A stretch of 64,000 nt of DNA, from assembly GCF_034669705.1 (NCBI RefSeq), contig NZ_JAXMOR010000013.1, positions 1 through 64,000 of the forward strand, read 5' to 3'. The translations under genes were made by a program, and so were the position numbers. The notes under the pieces are model-generated. The model was not told the DNA's origin and searched no databases. It was given only the letters and a program-made list of their open reading frames with translations. This DNA comes from Marinovum sp034669705 (GTDB taxonomy: Bacteria; Pseudomonadota; Alphaproteobacteria; Rhodobacterales; Rhodobacteraceae). Shown one piece after another: positions 25,653 to 34,256 of this stretch (the stretch's first letter is position 1; each line of letters begins with the position of its first letter).

Positions 25653-26803
25653 GCCCCGATCCCCCGTGCCTGGAATACCGGCGTGGCACGGCGCACCACC
25701 TCGTCAGGGTCGGTAAACAGCTGGGCCGCATTGGCCAGCCGGATCGCCTCGGCCAGGTGGAGCGTCGAACGCGCGCTTTCCTGCCCGCCGACCATGGTGA
25801 AGTGATCCTGATGACCCATCAGGTAGGCCAGGAACACCACCCCGGTCTTGTAAAACCGTGTCGGCGCCTTGAAAATATGCCGGCTGAGCGGCACGGTCGG
25901 ATCGAAGGTCGCGTGATAGGCCGCGTCGTCGCCCTCGGCCAGCGCGTTCAGCGCGCGACAGGCCGCACCCGCGATCGGATCGAAGATGCCGAGCAGCGCG
26001 TGGGAATAGCCCTGATCGTCGCCCTTGATCAGCTCGGGGTAGTTGAAGTCGTCGCCGGTATACATCAGCACGCCTTCGGGCAGGCGGCGGCGCATGGCGA
26101 TTTCCTTTTCGGCCGAGAGCAGCGAGATCTTGATGCCGTCGATCTTGTCGGCGTTCTCGGCGATCACCGACAGGCAGGTGTCCATCGCCTTCATGTGGTC
26201 GGCGTCGCCCCAGTAGCCCGCCAGCGCCGGGTCGAACATCTCGCCCAGCCAGTGCAGGATTGCCGGCTGCTTGAGCCCCGAAAGCACGCGGCCATAGACC
26301 CGCGCGTAATCGTCCGGCGATTTCGCCGCCTGCACCAGCGCGCGGCTGGCCATCAGAATGACGCGCGACCCGGTGGCTTCCACCGCCTCGCATTGCATTT
26401 CGTAGGCGGCGATCACGTCGTCGACGGTCACGTCCGGCCCGGGCGTCAGGTGGTCGGTGCCGGCGCCGCTGGCGATCAGCGCGCCCTCTGGGGCCACGTC
26501 CATGCTGCGCTGGATCAGCTCGAGCGAGGTCGGCCAGTCAAGGCCCATGCCGCGCTGCGCGGTGTCCATTGCTTCGGCCACGCCAAGCCCCAGCGACCAG
26601 AGGTGCTGGCGGAAGGCCAGCGTGCGGTCCCAGTCGACGGCGACGCCATCGCCGGGGTCGACCTCGGCCAGCGGATCGGCCACCACGTGGGCGGCCGCAT
26701 AGGCGGTGCGGGTCCAGCCGCCGCCGGGTGCGGGGACCGGGCCGGCGGTGATCTCGAGGGGCGCGGTGGCGCCGCCCGAGACGGGGAGGATCAGTTTTGC
26801 CAT
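25649..26803 (-). CDS. DUF993 family protein (aldolase-like)
   Basis: The 384-residue protein starts MAKLILPVSGGATAPLEIT and carries the strongly conserved LAFRQHLWSLGLGVAEAMDT and AQRGMGLDWPTSLELIQRSM segments of the DUF993 family. The family is thought to have a dihydrodipicolinate-synthase-like TIM barrel, so a Schiff-base aldolase or lyase role is plausible; candidate Lys residues lie in DKIDGIKISLLSAEKE. Start ATG 26803 is chosen over an upstream in-frame extension into the oxidoreductase gene. It lies 10 bases after that gene and overlaps the next by 4. No function has been established that I know of. Confidence 0.8.
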   Translation of the reverse strand: MAKLILPVSGGATAPLEITAGPVPAPGGGWTRTAYAAAHVVADPLAEVDPGDGVAVDWDRTLAFRQHLWSLGLGVAEAMDTAQRGMGLDWPTSLELIQRSMDVAPEGALIASGAGTDHLTPGPDVTVDDVIAAYEMQCEAVEATGSRVILMASRALVQAAKSPDDYARVYGRVLSGLKQPAILHWLGEMFDPALAGYWGDADHMKAMDTCLSVIAENADKIDGIKISLLSAEKEIAMRRRLPEGVLMYTGDDFNYPELIKGDDQGYSHALLGIFDPIAGAACRALNALAEGDDAAYHATFDPTVPLSRHIFKAPTRFYKTGVVFLAYLMGHQDHFTMVGGQESARSTLHLAEAIRLANAAQLFTDPDEVVRRATPVFQARGIGA

Positions 26804-26813
26804 GTCAGCGCCC

Positions 26814-27965
26814 TCAGATGTCCAGCGCCGGCACGTCGAGCCAGCGGCGCTCTTCCGAGCTCTTGTAGCCCAGCTCGGCCAGCTGCACGCCCTTGGCGCC
26901 CTCTTCGAGGGTGTAGGACCACGGCGCATCCTCGACCACGTGGCGCAGGAACTGCTCCCACTGGACCTTGAAGCCGTTGTCGAAGTCCTTGTTGTCGGGC
27001 ACTTCCACCCAATCCTCGAAGAAGTTCATGGTCTGCTTCTGGTCGGGGTTCCAGACCGGCTTGGGCGTATTGACCCGCGACTGGCTGTAGCAGGTGTGCA
27101 GACCGGCCACGGCGCTGCCATGGGTGCCATCGATGTGGAAGGTCACCAGATCGTCGCGGCGCACGCGGGTGCACCACGAGCTGTTCAGCTGGGCGATGAT
27201 GTCGCCCTCCAGCTCAAACGTGGCATAGGCGGCATCATCGGCGGTGGCGTCATAGCGTTCGCCGTTCTCGTCCCAGCGCTCGGGAATGTGGGTCACGGCA
27301 GTGCAGTTCACCGCCTTGACAGGTGCCACGACGTTGTCGAGCACATAGCGCCAGTGGCAGAGCATGTCGGAGACCATGCCGCCGCCGTCCTGCTTGCGGT
27401 AGTTCCACGACGGGCGCTGCGCCTGCATCCAGTCGCCCTCGAACACCCAGTAGCCGAATTCGCCGCGCACGCTGAGGATCTTGCCGAAGAAGCCGCTGTC
27501 GCGCAGGCGCTTGAGCTTCAACAGGCCCGGCAGGTCGAGCTTGTCATGAACGATGCCGTTCTTGACGCCTTTGGCCTTGGCGTGTTTGGCGATGGCAATG
27601 GCCTCGTCGAGACCCTCTGAGACCGGCTTCTCGGAATAGACATGCTTGCCGGCGTCGATCGCCTTGCGCAGCAGGCCGGGGCGCATCTGGGTGCTGGCGG
27701 CGTCAAAGAAGATGGTGTCGTCGGGATTGGCCAGTGCCGCGTCGAGATCGGTGGTGTAGCGCTCGACGCCGTGTTGCGCGGCCAGCTCGGCGATCTTTTT
27801 CTCGTTGCGGCCGACGATGATCACATCGGGCACCAGACGGTCGCCGTTCTTGAGCAGCATGCCGCCCTGGTCGCGGATTGCCAGAACCGAGCGGATCAGG
27901 TGCTGGTTCATCCCCATCCGTCCGGTCACGCCATGCATGATGATGCCGATGCGTTGTGTAGCCAT
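26814..27965 (-). CDS. Gfo/Idh/MocA-family oxidoreductase
   Basis: The 383-residue protein has an N-terminal Rossmann domain (RIGIIMHGVTGRMGMNQHLI) and the family EKP motif (HVYSEKPVSEG, about residue 118), whose Lys is usually catalytic. The C-terminal alpha/beta domain spans about 140-380. It should oxidise a hydroxyl of a sugar, cyclitol or sugar acid with NAD(P). It is first in the operon with DUF993 and an isomerase, and its promoter carries two CTAC-N6-GTAG repeats next to the tetR gene. Confidence 0.88.
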   Translation of the reverse strand: MATQRIGIIMHGVTGRMGMNQHLIRSVLAIRDQGGMLLKNGDRLVPDVIIVGRNEKKIAELAAQHGVERYTTDLDAALANPDDTIFFDAASTQMRPGLLRKAIDAGKHVYSEKPVSEGLDEAIAIAKHAKAKGVKNGIVHDKLDLPGLLKLKRLRDSGFFGKILSVRGEFGYWVFEGDWMQAQRPSWNYRKQDGGGMVSDMLCHWRYVLDNVVAPVKAVNCTAVTHIPERWDENGERYDATADDAAYATFELEGDIIAQLNSSWCTRVRRDDLVTFHIDGTHGSAVAGLHTCYSQSRVNTPKPVWNPDQKQTMNFFEDWVEVPDNKDFDNGFKVQWEQFLRHVVEDAPWSYTLEEGAKGVQLAELGYKSSEERRWLDVPALDI

Positions 27966-28041
27966 TGTCTCTTCCCTTGCTGTGTCTGCACATCCGCCGC
28001 CCGCTCTCCCGAGGCGGGCCGGTGGGCGGAATGTCTGGTTC

Positions 28042-28077
28042 CTACCGGATGGTAGCTCTTAAACTACCAATTAGTAG
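28042..28077. promoter_or_regulatory. tandem CTAC-N6-GTAG operators
   Basis: CTACCGGATGGTAG (28042-28055) and CTACCAATTAGTAG (28064-28077) are inverted repeats of the same form, 22 bases apart. They lie 77-112 bases upstream of the oxidoreductase start. The second copy continues as GTAGGTTA, the same as the site in front of tctC (34159). The tetR gene product is the likely ligand-responsive binder. Confidence 0.65.
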
Positions 28078-28199
28078 GTTACGTGATTCCTGTCAAGCAT
28101 CGCCGTGCCGCCCTGCTCCGGAAAGCGCGGCACGCGGCCCGCCTTTGCCGCGCCCAAGGCGGAGCGGGACGGCCGTCGGACAAACGACAGGAGATGCGG

Positions 28200-28862
28200 T
28201 CAGGAGGTGGCGGGGTCGTCGGCCTTGAGGTAGCCGTTGATCATCATCGCAGCCTTCTCGGCGTGATCGGTCAGCCAGTCCTCGCCGATCGGCTGCTGGA
28301 ACACCACCGACAGCGTGTGCATGTTGGAGATCGGGAACCAGCAGACCGAGGCGATGAAGATATAGAGCTCGACCGGGGTGATGCTGGCGCGGAACAGCCC
28401 CACTTCGTGGCCGCGGCGCAGAATCTCCTCGACCCGCCGCAGCAGCACCGACTGGATGTCGGCGGCATCCTCGAGCGTGCGCACCGTGGTGCCGCCCATC
28501 AGGTTCTCGGTGTTGAGCATGCGGATGAACCACGGATTGTTCCAGAAGTGGTTCATGGTGAACATCACCAGCGCGCGGATGGCCTCTTCCGGCGCCAGCG
28601 TATCGAGGTTGAGCGTCATCTCGCCCTGCCGGATTTGCACATAGGCCTCGCGCAGGGCAGCAGAATAAAGTGCGTCCTTGTCGCCGAAGTAGTCGTAGAT
28701 CATCGGCTTGCTGACCCCGGCGCGGGCGGCGATGCGGTCGACCCGGGCGCCGGAGTGGCCGACCTCGCTGAATTCCTGCAGCGCGGCGTTGAGGATCGCG
28801 GCGCGTGTCACTTCCGGGTTGCGCTTGCGGTCCTTGCGGATCGGGGTCACTTGCTTGGCCAT
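28200..28862 (-). CDS. TetR-family regulator of the sugar-acid locus
   Basis: The 220-residue protein has a TetR DNA-binding domain at residues 18-65 (ILNAALQEFSEVGHSGARVD, RIAARAGVSKPMIYDYFGDK) and a C-terminal domain of the RutR/YcdC type (HFWNNPWFIRMLNTENLMGG). It is last in the tctCBA-isomerase-enolase unit (36 bases after the enolase-like gene) and lies just upstream of the second operon's operators. It is therefore the best candidate repressor of both units, relieved by the pathway substrate. Confidence 0.87.
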   Translation of the reverse strand: MAKQVTPIRKDRKRNPEVTRAAILNAALQEFSEVGHSGARVDRIAARAGVSKPMIYDYFGDKDALYSAALREAYVQIRQGEMTLNLDTLAPEEAIRALVMFTMNHFWNNPWFIRMLNTENLMGGTTVRTLEDAADIQSVLLRRVEEILRRGHEVGLFRASITPVELYIFIASVCWFPISNMHTLSVVFQQPIGEDWLTDHAEKAAMMINGYLKADDPATS

Positions 28863-28897
28863 TCGCCCTCTTCACCTGTGATCAGACGCCCATCCTA

Positions 28898-30211
28898 TCA
28901 GCCCAGACCCGGCCGTGCCAGAGAGCCGATCTCGACCCCGCCGCCCTTGATCCGAAGCACCACCCGGCCCTCCCGTTCCGCCAGCACGTCGCCATGCTCG
29001 GCCAGCAGCGCCGCGCGCTCTTGCGCCGGGGCGCCCTGCAGGCCGCCGGCGAAATGGTGGCCGTTGCGCTCCACGTCGCGCACCCCGCAGGCCGACATCA
29101 TCGCCGCATCCTGCAGCCAGCAGATCCCCGGCTGGCAGGTCAGGTCCTCGCCAGAGAGATGCGCGCCGGCGGCCTCGGCCCGCGCCTTGTTGAGCAGCGC
29201 CCGCAACACGCCCTTGCAGCTCTTGATCGAGGTGCCGGACCAGCCAAGCTTGAGCGCGCGGGCAAAGGCATCCTCGCTGTCGTCGCTCTCATCGATGATC
29301 AGCGGCAGCGGCGCGGACACCTCGGTCTGCAGCGCGATCTCTCGCGGGAAGGGCTGTTCGACGAAACGGATCGCCGGATAGAGCCGGTCGAGTGCCCCGT
29401 CGCCGGCCAGTGCAGGCAGCAGCCGGTCGAAATCGCCGGGGGCGTATTGCTCGTTGGCGTCCAGCGTCACCGCGTAATCGCCACTCCGGTCGATCAGCGC
29501 CGCGATGTCGCGCAACCGCTTGTGGTCGGCGTCGGGGTCGCCCTTGAGCTTGATCTTGAAGGCGGAAATGCCGGTCTGGTCGATCACCTCCTCGAGCGAG
29601 ACCGGCAGGCCATCGTCGGGCGCATCCGCGCCCACCTCGGCGCGCAGCAGCGGCGCGTCGAAGCCCACCGTATGGCGCAGCACCAGCCGCTCGGGCGCCG
29701 CGATGCGCGTCAGCGCGCGGGTCACGTCGTCGGCGCTCAGGTCCTCGGGGCAGCCGGCGGCGAGGCCGAAGGCATCCCCCTTGGCCGCCTGCCAGAAGGG
29801 CAGCTCCAGCGCCCGGCAGAGCGCGTCGATCACCGCCATTTCCACCAGCGAGGGGCCAAAGCCCAGCGCCAGGCGCGGCACCGCGGCATTGCGCGCCAGA
29901 TCGGCCCGCAGGGCGCGGGTGATCTCCAGCGCGCTGCCCGCCTGCCCCGGTGCCGCCTCGACCGCGGCCGAGACCACCCGGCGCAGTTCGTCAATGGTGT
30001 CGGCGTTGCTCATCTCGGGCGCCTTGTTGAACCAGCGCGGCACCATCAGCTGCGCCGAGCGGCCCTCGGCCCGGCGGCCGTCGACCGCGATCTCGACGCG
30101 GCAATGCGCCTCGGCGGTCTCGCGCACCTCGGTGCTGCCGAACTGGAACGGCAGGCGCATCACCACCGGGCGCTCCGACCAGCTGGCAGACAGAATTTCG
30201 ATGCGGGTCAT
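28898..30211 (-). CDS. enolase-superfamily protein (mandelate racemase-like)
   Basis: The 437-residue protein has the enolase-superfamily layout. A KxK motif (FKIKLKG, Lys219 and Lys221) supplies the base; metal ligands are Asp251 (TLDANEQ), Glu285 (RFVEQPF) and Asp308/Glu309 (IIDESDD); Lys330/Lys333 (SIKSCKG) may be the opposite-face acid/base. It probably removes the proton alpha to a carboxylate of a sugar acid, giving dehydration or racemisation. It is longer than typical dehydratases. It overlaps the preceding isomerase gene by 4 bases. Subgroup and substrate are uncertain. Confidence 0.8.
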   Translation of the reverse strand: MTRIEILSASWSERPVVMRLPFQFGSTEVRETAEAHCRVEIAVDGRRAEGRSAQLMVPRWFNKAPEMSNADTIDELRRVVSAAVEAAPGQAGSALEITRALRADLARNAAVPRLALGFGPSLVEMAVIDALCRALELPFWQAAKGDAFGLAAGCPEDLSADDVTRALTRIAAPERLVLRHTVGFDAPLLRAEVGADAPDDGLPVSLEEVIDQTGISAFKIKLKGDPDADHKRLRDIAALIDRSGDYAVTLDANEQYAPGDFDRLLPALAGDGALDRLYPAIRFVEQPFPREIALQTEVSAPLPLIIDESDDSEDAFARALKLGWSGTSIKSCKGVLRALLNKARAEAAGAHLSGEDLTCQPGICWLQDAAMMSACGVRDVERNGHHFAGGLQGAPAQERAALLAEHGDVLAEREGRVVLRIKGGGVEIGSLARPGLG

Positions 30212-31038
30212 TGGGCGGCCCTTTCATAGGCTTTCAAGGTGGCGATGCCGATTGCCGCGGTCACGCTGGCGTTGACGCGGCAGCGGAACGGCTCGACGCC
30301 GACGGGGCGGTCCCAGCCGGTGTCGCGCAGTGCCTTGATGATGTCGAAATGCGGATCGTCGCCCATGCCGGGCGCGCCGCGGTTGGTGTCATTGGCGTGG
30401 ATGTGGCCGATCTGGCCGCCGGGCACCCAGCGCCGGATCAGCTCGGAGACCGGCGGCTCGGTCTGGCCGGCGGCGCTCATGTCGATCATGGTGCGGAAGG
30501 CCGGGCTGGCAATCGCCTCGGCCAACGCCAGCCCTTCGGCCACGGTGTTGACAGTGTTGTCCTCGGCCCGCGACAGCGGCTCGATGCAATAGGTCACGCC
30601 GCGCGCCTCGGCCTGACGGGCCACCGGGGTGAAGAAATCGGCCAGAAAGGCGATCAGCGCCGCGTCCTCCATGCCGCCGGGCCGCAGGCGTTGCCTGGGC
30701 GAGCCGTGGATCAGCACCGCGCCGCCGAGGTCGGCGCAGAGATCAACGAGGCCAGCCAGGATGTCGCGCGCCGCGCCCTGCCGCGCCGGATCGGTGATCG
30801 AGGCCTCCGGGTAGCCGCTCAACAGCCAGTGCAGCCCGGTGACCCGCAGCCCGGCGTCCTCGACGGTCTGCCGGATCGTGGCCACTTCGGAGGCACTCAG
30901 CCGATGCGGCGCCGCGCCGAGGGTGGCCGGCGCCAGTTCCAGCCCGACATAGCCCAGCTCGGCGGCAATCCGCGCCTGTTCGGCCAGCGGCTTGCCTTCC
31001 TCGGCCAGAAGCTCGTTGCACAGCGTATACTCAAGCAC
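30208..31038 (-). CDS. sugar phosphate isomerase/epimerase
   Basis: The 276-residue TIM-barrel protein shows GYVGLELAPATLG, VTYCIEPLSRAEDNTVNT (Glu ligand), MIDMSAAG, IGHIHANDTNRGAPG (His/Asp) and VGVEPFR (Glu), as in xylose-isomerase-like epimerases. It overlaps tctA upstream by 8 bases and the enolase-like gene downstream by 4, so it is translationally coupled to both. It differs clearly from the other isomerase of this locus (24828-25652), so the pathway may use two distinct steps of this type. Confidence 0.85.
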   Translation of the reverse strand: MLEYTLCNELLAEEGKPLAEQARIAAELGYVGLELAPATLGAAPHRLSASEVATIRQTVEDAGLRVTGLHWLLSGYPEASITDPARQGAARDILAGLVDLCADLGGAVLIHGSPRQRLRPGGMEDAALIAFLADFFTPVARQAEARGVTYCIEPLSRAEDNTVNTVAEGLALAEAIASPAFRTMIDMSAAGQTEPPVSELIRRWVPGGQIGHIHANDTNRGAPGMGDDPHFDIIKALRDTGWDRPVGVEPFRCRVNASVTAAIGIATLKAYERAAQ

Positions 31039-32554
31039 CGCGCCGCGCCTCGAACCAGCGCAGGGGCGCCATCGCCACCCGCCGCACCGCCGGCAGGTTC
31101 AGCGCGATCGACAGCACGATCAGCGCCACGAACCCCGCCGACACCGGCCGCGTGAAGAACGGCGCCAGCTCGCCATCGCTCAGGGTCAGCCCGCGGCGCA
31201 GGCTCTTGTCGAGCAGGTCGCCGAGGATGATGCCCAGCACCAGTGGCGCCATCGGATATTTCATCTGCCGCAGCAGGAAACCCACCAGCCCGAAGAACAC
31301 CATGATCCAGATGTCGAAGATCCTCTGGCTCAGCGCATAGGTGCCGATCACGCAAAGCACGAAGACCACCGGCATCAGGTAGGCATAGGGCACCTTGAGC
31401 ACCTGCACGAAGGCCCGTGTCAGCGTCAGCCCGTAGAAGGCCATGAACAGCGTCGCGATAACCACCATGGCGCTGATCAGCCCGATGAAGTCCGGCTGCT
31501 CGATCATGATCAGCGGACCGGGCCTTATGCCGTGGATGAAGAGCGCCGCGATCAGCACAGCCGAGGACGCCGAGCCGGGCACCGCAAGCGTGATCGCCGG
31601 AATAAGCGAGCCGGGCACCACCGCCGAGTTGCCGGTCTCGGCCGCGATCAGCCCCTCGTGGCTGCCATGGCCGAACTTCTCCTTCTCCTTCGAGGTCTTG
31701 CGCGCGGCGGCATAGCTCGCCCAGGCGCCGATATCCTCGCCCACGCCGGGGATGATGCCGACCATGGTGCCGATCAGGCCGGAGCGCGCGATGGTGAACT
31801 TGTAGCGCCACAGATCGACCAGGTCTGGCAGCGTCTTGTCGCTCTTGTCCTTGGTCATCGCCAGCTGCCCGGCGCGGTTCCACATCGCGGTCAGCACCTC
31901 GGCAAAGCCGAAGGCCCCGACCATGGCCGGGATCAGCGCGATGCCGGCATTGAGGTCCTGCACCCCGAGGTTGAAGCGCACATGGGCGTGGATGCCCTCG
32001 GAGCCGATCATCGCCACCGCAAGGCCCAGCAGCCCGGCGATATAGCCCTTGAGCGGCGTGGTGTCCGCGGTCAGCTGGCCAGAGATCAGCACGCCGAAGA
32101 CCGCCAGCCAGAAGAACTCGAAACTGCCGAAGTTGAGCGCGGCCTCGGCCAGCGGCGGCGCCACCAGCACCAGCATGAAGACCCCCGCCAGGGTGCCCAG
32201 CGCCGAGCCGGCGGTGGCCAGCCCCATGGCGTAGCCCGCCCTGCCCTGTTTCGCCAGCGGATAGCCGTCGAGCGAGGTCGCGGCGCTGGCCGGCGTGCCG
32301 GGGATGTTGAGCAGGATGGCACTGCGCGAGCCGCCGTAGATCGCACCCACATACATGCAGACCAGCACCAGGATCGCGGTGGTTGAATCCAGCGAATAGG
32401 TCAGCGTGGTCATCAGCGCCACGCCCATGGTCGCCGTCAGCCCCGGCAGCGACCCCACGATGATGCCCAGGAGCGTCGCCCATGCGGCGTGAAACAGCAT
32501 CTCGGGCGTGGCCAGCGTGCCCAGCCCGGTGATCAGATCGCCCAGCCCGCTCAT
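31031..32554 (-). CDS. tctA: tripartite tricarboxylate transporter permease (TctA)
   Basis: The 507-residue protein has 10-12 predicted membrane helices and TctA signatures: LLGIIVGSLPGLTATMGVAL, GGSRSAILLNIPGTPASAAT and MVGIIPGVGEDIGAWASYAA. It is the ion-driven carboxylate permease. ATG 32554 overlaps the tctB stop and is preferred over a longer in-frame start at 32797. It lies between tctB and the isomerase gene. Confidence 0.92.
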   Translation of the reverse strand: MSGLGDLITGLGTLATPEMLFHAAWATLLGIIVGSLPGLTATMGVALMTTLTYSLDSTTAILVLVCMYVGAIYGGSRSAILLNIPGTPASAATSLDGYPLAKQGRAGYAMGLATAGSALGTLAGVFMLVLVAPPLAEAALNFGSFEFFWLAVFGVLISGQLTADTTPLKGYIAGLLGLAVAMIGSEGIHAHVRFNLGVQDLNAGIALIPAMVGAFGFAEVLTAMWNRAGQLAMTKDKSDKTLPDLVDLWRYKFTIARSGLIGTMVGIIPGVGEDIGAWASYAAARKTSKEKEKFGHGSHEGLIAAETGNSAVVPGSLIPAITLAVPGSASSAVLIAALFIHGIRPGPLIMIEQPDFIGLISAMVVIATLFMAFYGLTLTRAFVQVLKVPYAYLMPVVFVLCVIGTYALSQRIFDIWIMVFFGLVGFLLRQMKYPMAPLVLGIILGDLLDKSLRRGLTLSDGELAPFFTRPVSAGFVALIVLSIALNLPAVRRVAMAPLRWFEARRGA

Positions 32555-33036
32555 GGCAGACGCACCAGGAAAAGCTCGCGGAACAGCAGCGACGAACCCA
32601 GCGCAATCGCCAGCCCCAGCGCCAGTGCCGAGGCGGCGGCGATCAGCTGCGCCCGGCGCGCGCCATCGAGCGGAAAGGAAAACAGCAGCGCAAAGGCGCT
32701 GGCAAAGAGGAAGGTGGCCCAGAAATACGGCAACCAGCCCACCAGCCCCAGCGCATAGACGGTGCAGATCGCGCCGGTCAGGCCGAGCCGCGACCACGAG
32801 CCGCCGACCAGCACCAGTGCGTCATTGCGCGCCGCGGATTTGAACGACGACAGGAACAGCAGCGCGGCGCAGAGCGCCAGCAGCACGCCGAGGATCATCG
32901 GCACCAGTCCGGGGATCGAGGCGGGGTGGATCTGGCGGATTTCGAGCCGGTCCATCGTGTAGCCGCCAGAGAGCAGCGCCAGCCCCAACAAAAAGAGTGC
33001 AACCGCCGTGAGACGGTCGGCCAAGGCCATGTGCAT
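32551..33036 (-). CDS. tctB: tripartite tricarboxylate transporter small subunit (TctB)
   Basis: The 161-residue protein has four predicted membrane helices (for example LTAVALFLLGLALLSGGYTM and LVPMILGVLLALCAALLFLS), the usual TctB pattern. ATG 33036 (MHMAL) or 33030 are both possible. It overlaps tctA by 4 bases. Confidence 0.85.
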   Translation of the reverse strand: MHMALADRLTAVALFLLGLALLSGGYTMDRLEIRQIHPASIPGLVPMILGVLLALCAALLFLSSFKSAARNDALVLVGGSWSRLGLTGAICTVYALGLVGWLPYFWATFLFASAFALLFSFPLDGARRAQLIAAASALALGLAIALGSSLLFRELFLVRLP

Positions 33037-33121
33037 GAGGGTCACCTTCAAGTCTGCCGGAGCGCACTCCGGTCGCAACGGGATCCGGGCGCAGCCGAGG
33101 GGGCCGCGCCCGGACCGCAGA

Positions 33122-34141
33122 TTATTCAGCCGGGCAATCGATGCCGATGTCGGACGGGCTGACCACCGCTTCGCCGCGGGTGACGCGGGCACAGGCCTCG
33201 GCGATCACAACCGGCATCGCCTTTTCAAGCGCGGCCTCGCCGTAGCTCGGGGCAAAGACGGCACCGCGGTCGGTGGCATAGGATTTCAGCGCATCGCTGG
33301 TCATCACGTGATCCTGCCAGACCTGATCGACGGTGTCATAGACTTCCTGCGGCGCGCCCATCGGGATGAAGACGCCGAAGTAGTCGGCCGCGACGTGGAA
33401 ATCGGGCATGAAGTCGGTGATCGGCGGCACCGGGTCGATGCCCTCGACCTCGAGCGCGGTGTCGGACAGCACGGTCAGCGCCCGCAGGCGGCCGGCGCGG
33501 ATCATCTCGGTTTGCTCCACTGCCAGCTGGGTGGTCACCTCGACCTCGCCGCTGGCCGCGGCGATCACCGCCGGGTTGCCGCCGTCATAGGTGATCATCC
33601 GTGCGCCAGAGAGATCACCCTCGGCGCTTTCCTTGATCGCCGCCAGCGCCATGCCGCCCGAGGAGTTCACCCCGGCGGTGCCGACGGTGACAGAGCCCGA
33701 CTTCATCGCCTCAAGCAGTTCGGGGAAGGTCTGGTAGGGCGCATTGGCGTTGACGCTGACCACCGGCACATTCGCGACGTGCAGGTAGATGTGGTAATCC
33801 TCGATCGAGGTGTCCTCGATCAGCCCGGTCACCGCATAGGTGGCGTTGTTGGCAATCGCATTGGCGGTCCAGGTATAGCCGTCGCGCGGCGCGTCGAGCG
33901 CGGCCTTGGTCCCGGTCGAGCCCGAGGCCCCCGGCTGGTTGACCACCACGACCTCGGTACCCAGCGCCTCTTCGAGAATCGGGGCGACGACGCGGGTCAC
34001 CTGGTCGGTCGAGCCGCCGGCCGACCACGGCACGATGATGTTGATCGGACGGTCGGGTTTCCAGCTGTAATCCTGGGCGGCAAGCGGCGCGGCAAAGGCG
34101 CTGGCCGCTGCAACAATGGCAATGGTCTTAAGGGCGGGCAT
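33122..34141 (-). CDS. tctC: tripartite tricarboxylate transporter binding protein (TctC)
   Basis: The 339-residue protein has a signal peptide (MPALKTIAIVAAASAFAAPL, cleavage near AQD) and the Bug/TctC fold: WKPDRPINIIVPWSAGGSTD, VVVVNQPGASGSTGTKAALD and GTAGVNSSGGMALAAI. It binds a carboxylated ligand in the periplasm. ATG 34141 follows a GGAGGAG ribosome site. A CTAC-N6-GTAG operator lies 18 bases upstream of the start. It heads the tctCBA-isomerase-enolase-tetR operon. Confidence 0.92.
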   Translation of the reverse strand: MPALKTIAIVAAASAFAAPLAAQDYSWKPDRPINIIVPWSAGGSTDQVTRVVAPILEEALGTEVVVVNQPGASGSTGTKAALDAPRDGYTWTANAIANNATYAVTGLIEDTSIEDYHIYLHVANVPVVSVNANAPYQTFPELLEAMKSGSVTVGTAGVNSSGGMALAAIKESAEGDLSGARMITYDGGNPAVIAAASGEVEVTTQLAVEQTEMIRAGRLRALTVLSDTALEVEGIDPVPPITDFMPDFHVAADYFGVFIPMGAPQEVYDTVDQVWQDHVMTSDALKSYATDRGAVFAPSYGEAALEKAMPVVIAEACARVTRGEAVVSPSDIGIDCPAE

Positions 34142-34158
34142 GATATCTCCTCCGTTAT

Positions 34159-34172
34159 CTACCATGTAGTAG
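34159..34172. promoter_or_regulatory. CTAC-N6-GTAG operator upstream of tctC
   Basis: CTACCATGTAGTAG is followed by GTTA, the same extended form as 28064-28080. Shared only by these two promoters within the window as far as I could see, it links both operons to one regulator. Confidence 0.65.
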
Positions 34173-34218
34173 GTTAGGAGGCAGCGCGTGGCCTGTCAAA
34201 CCTTTTGGCCCCTTGCGT

Positions 34219-34250
34219 CAAAAGAAATCGCCGCCCCGAGGGGCGGCGAT
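34219..34250 (-). terminator. intrinsic terminator after rhaI
   Basis: On the minus strand ATCGCCGCCCC pairs with GGGGCGGCGAT and is followed by TTTCTTTT, starting 7 bases after the rhaI stop. It separates the rhamnose operon from tctC. Confidence 0.85.
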
Positions 34251-34256
34251 CATGTC

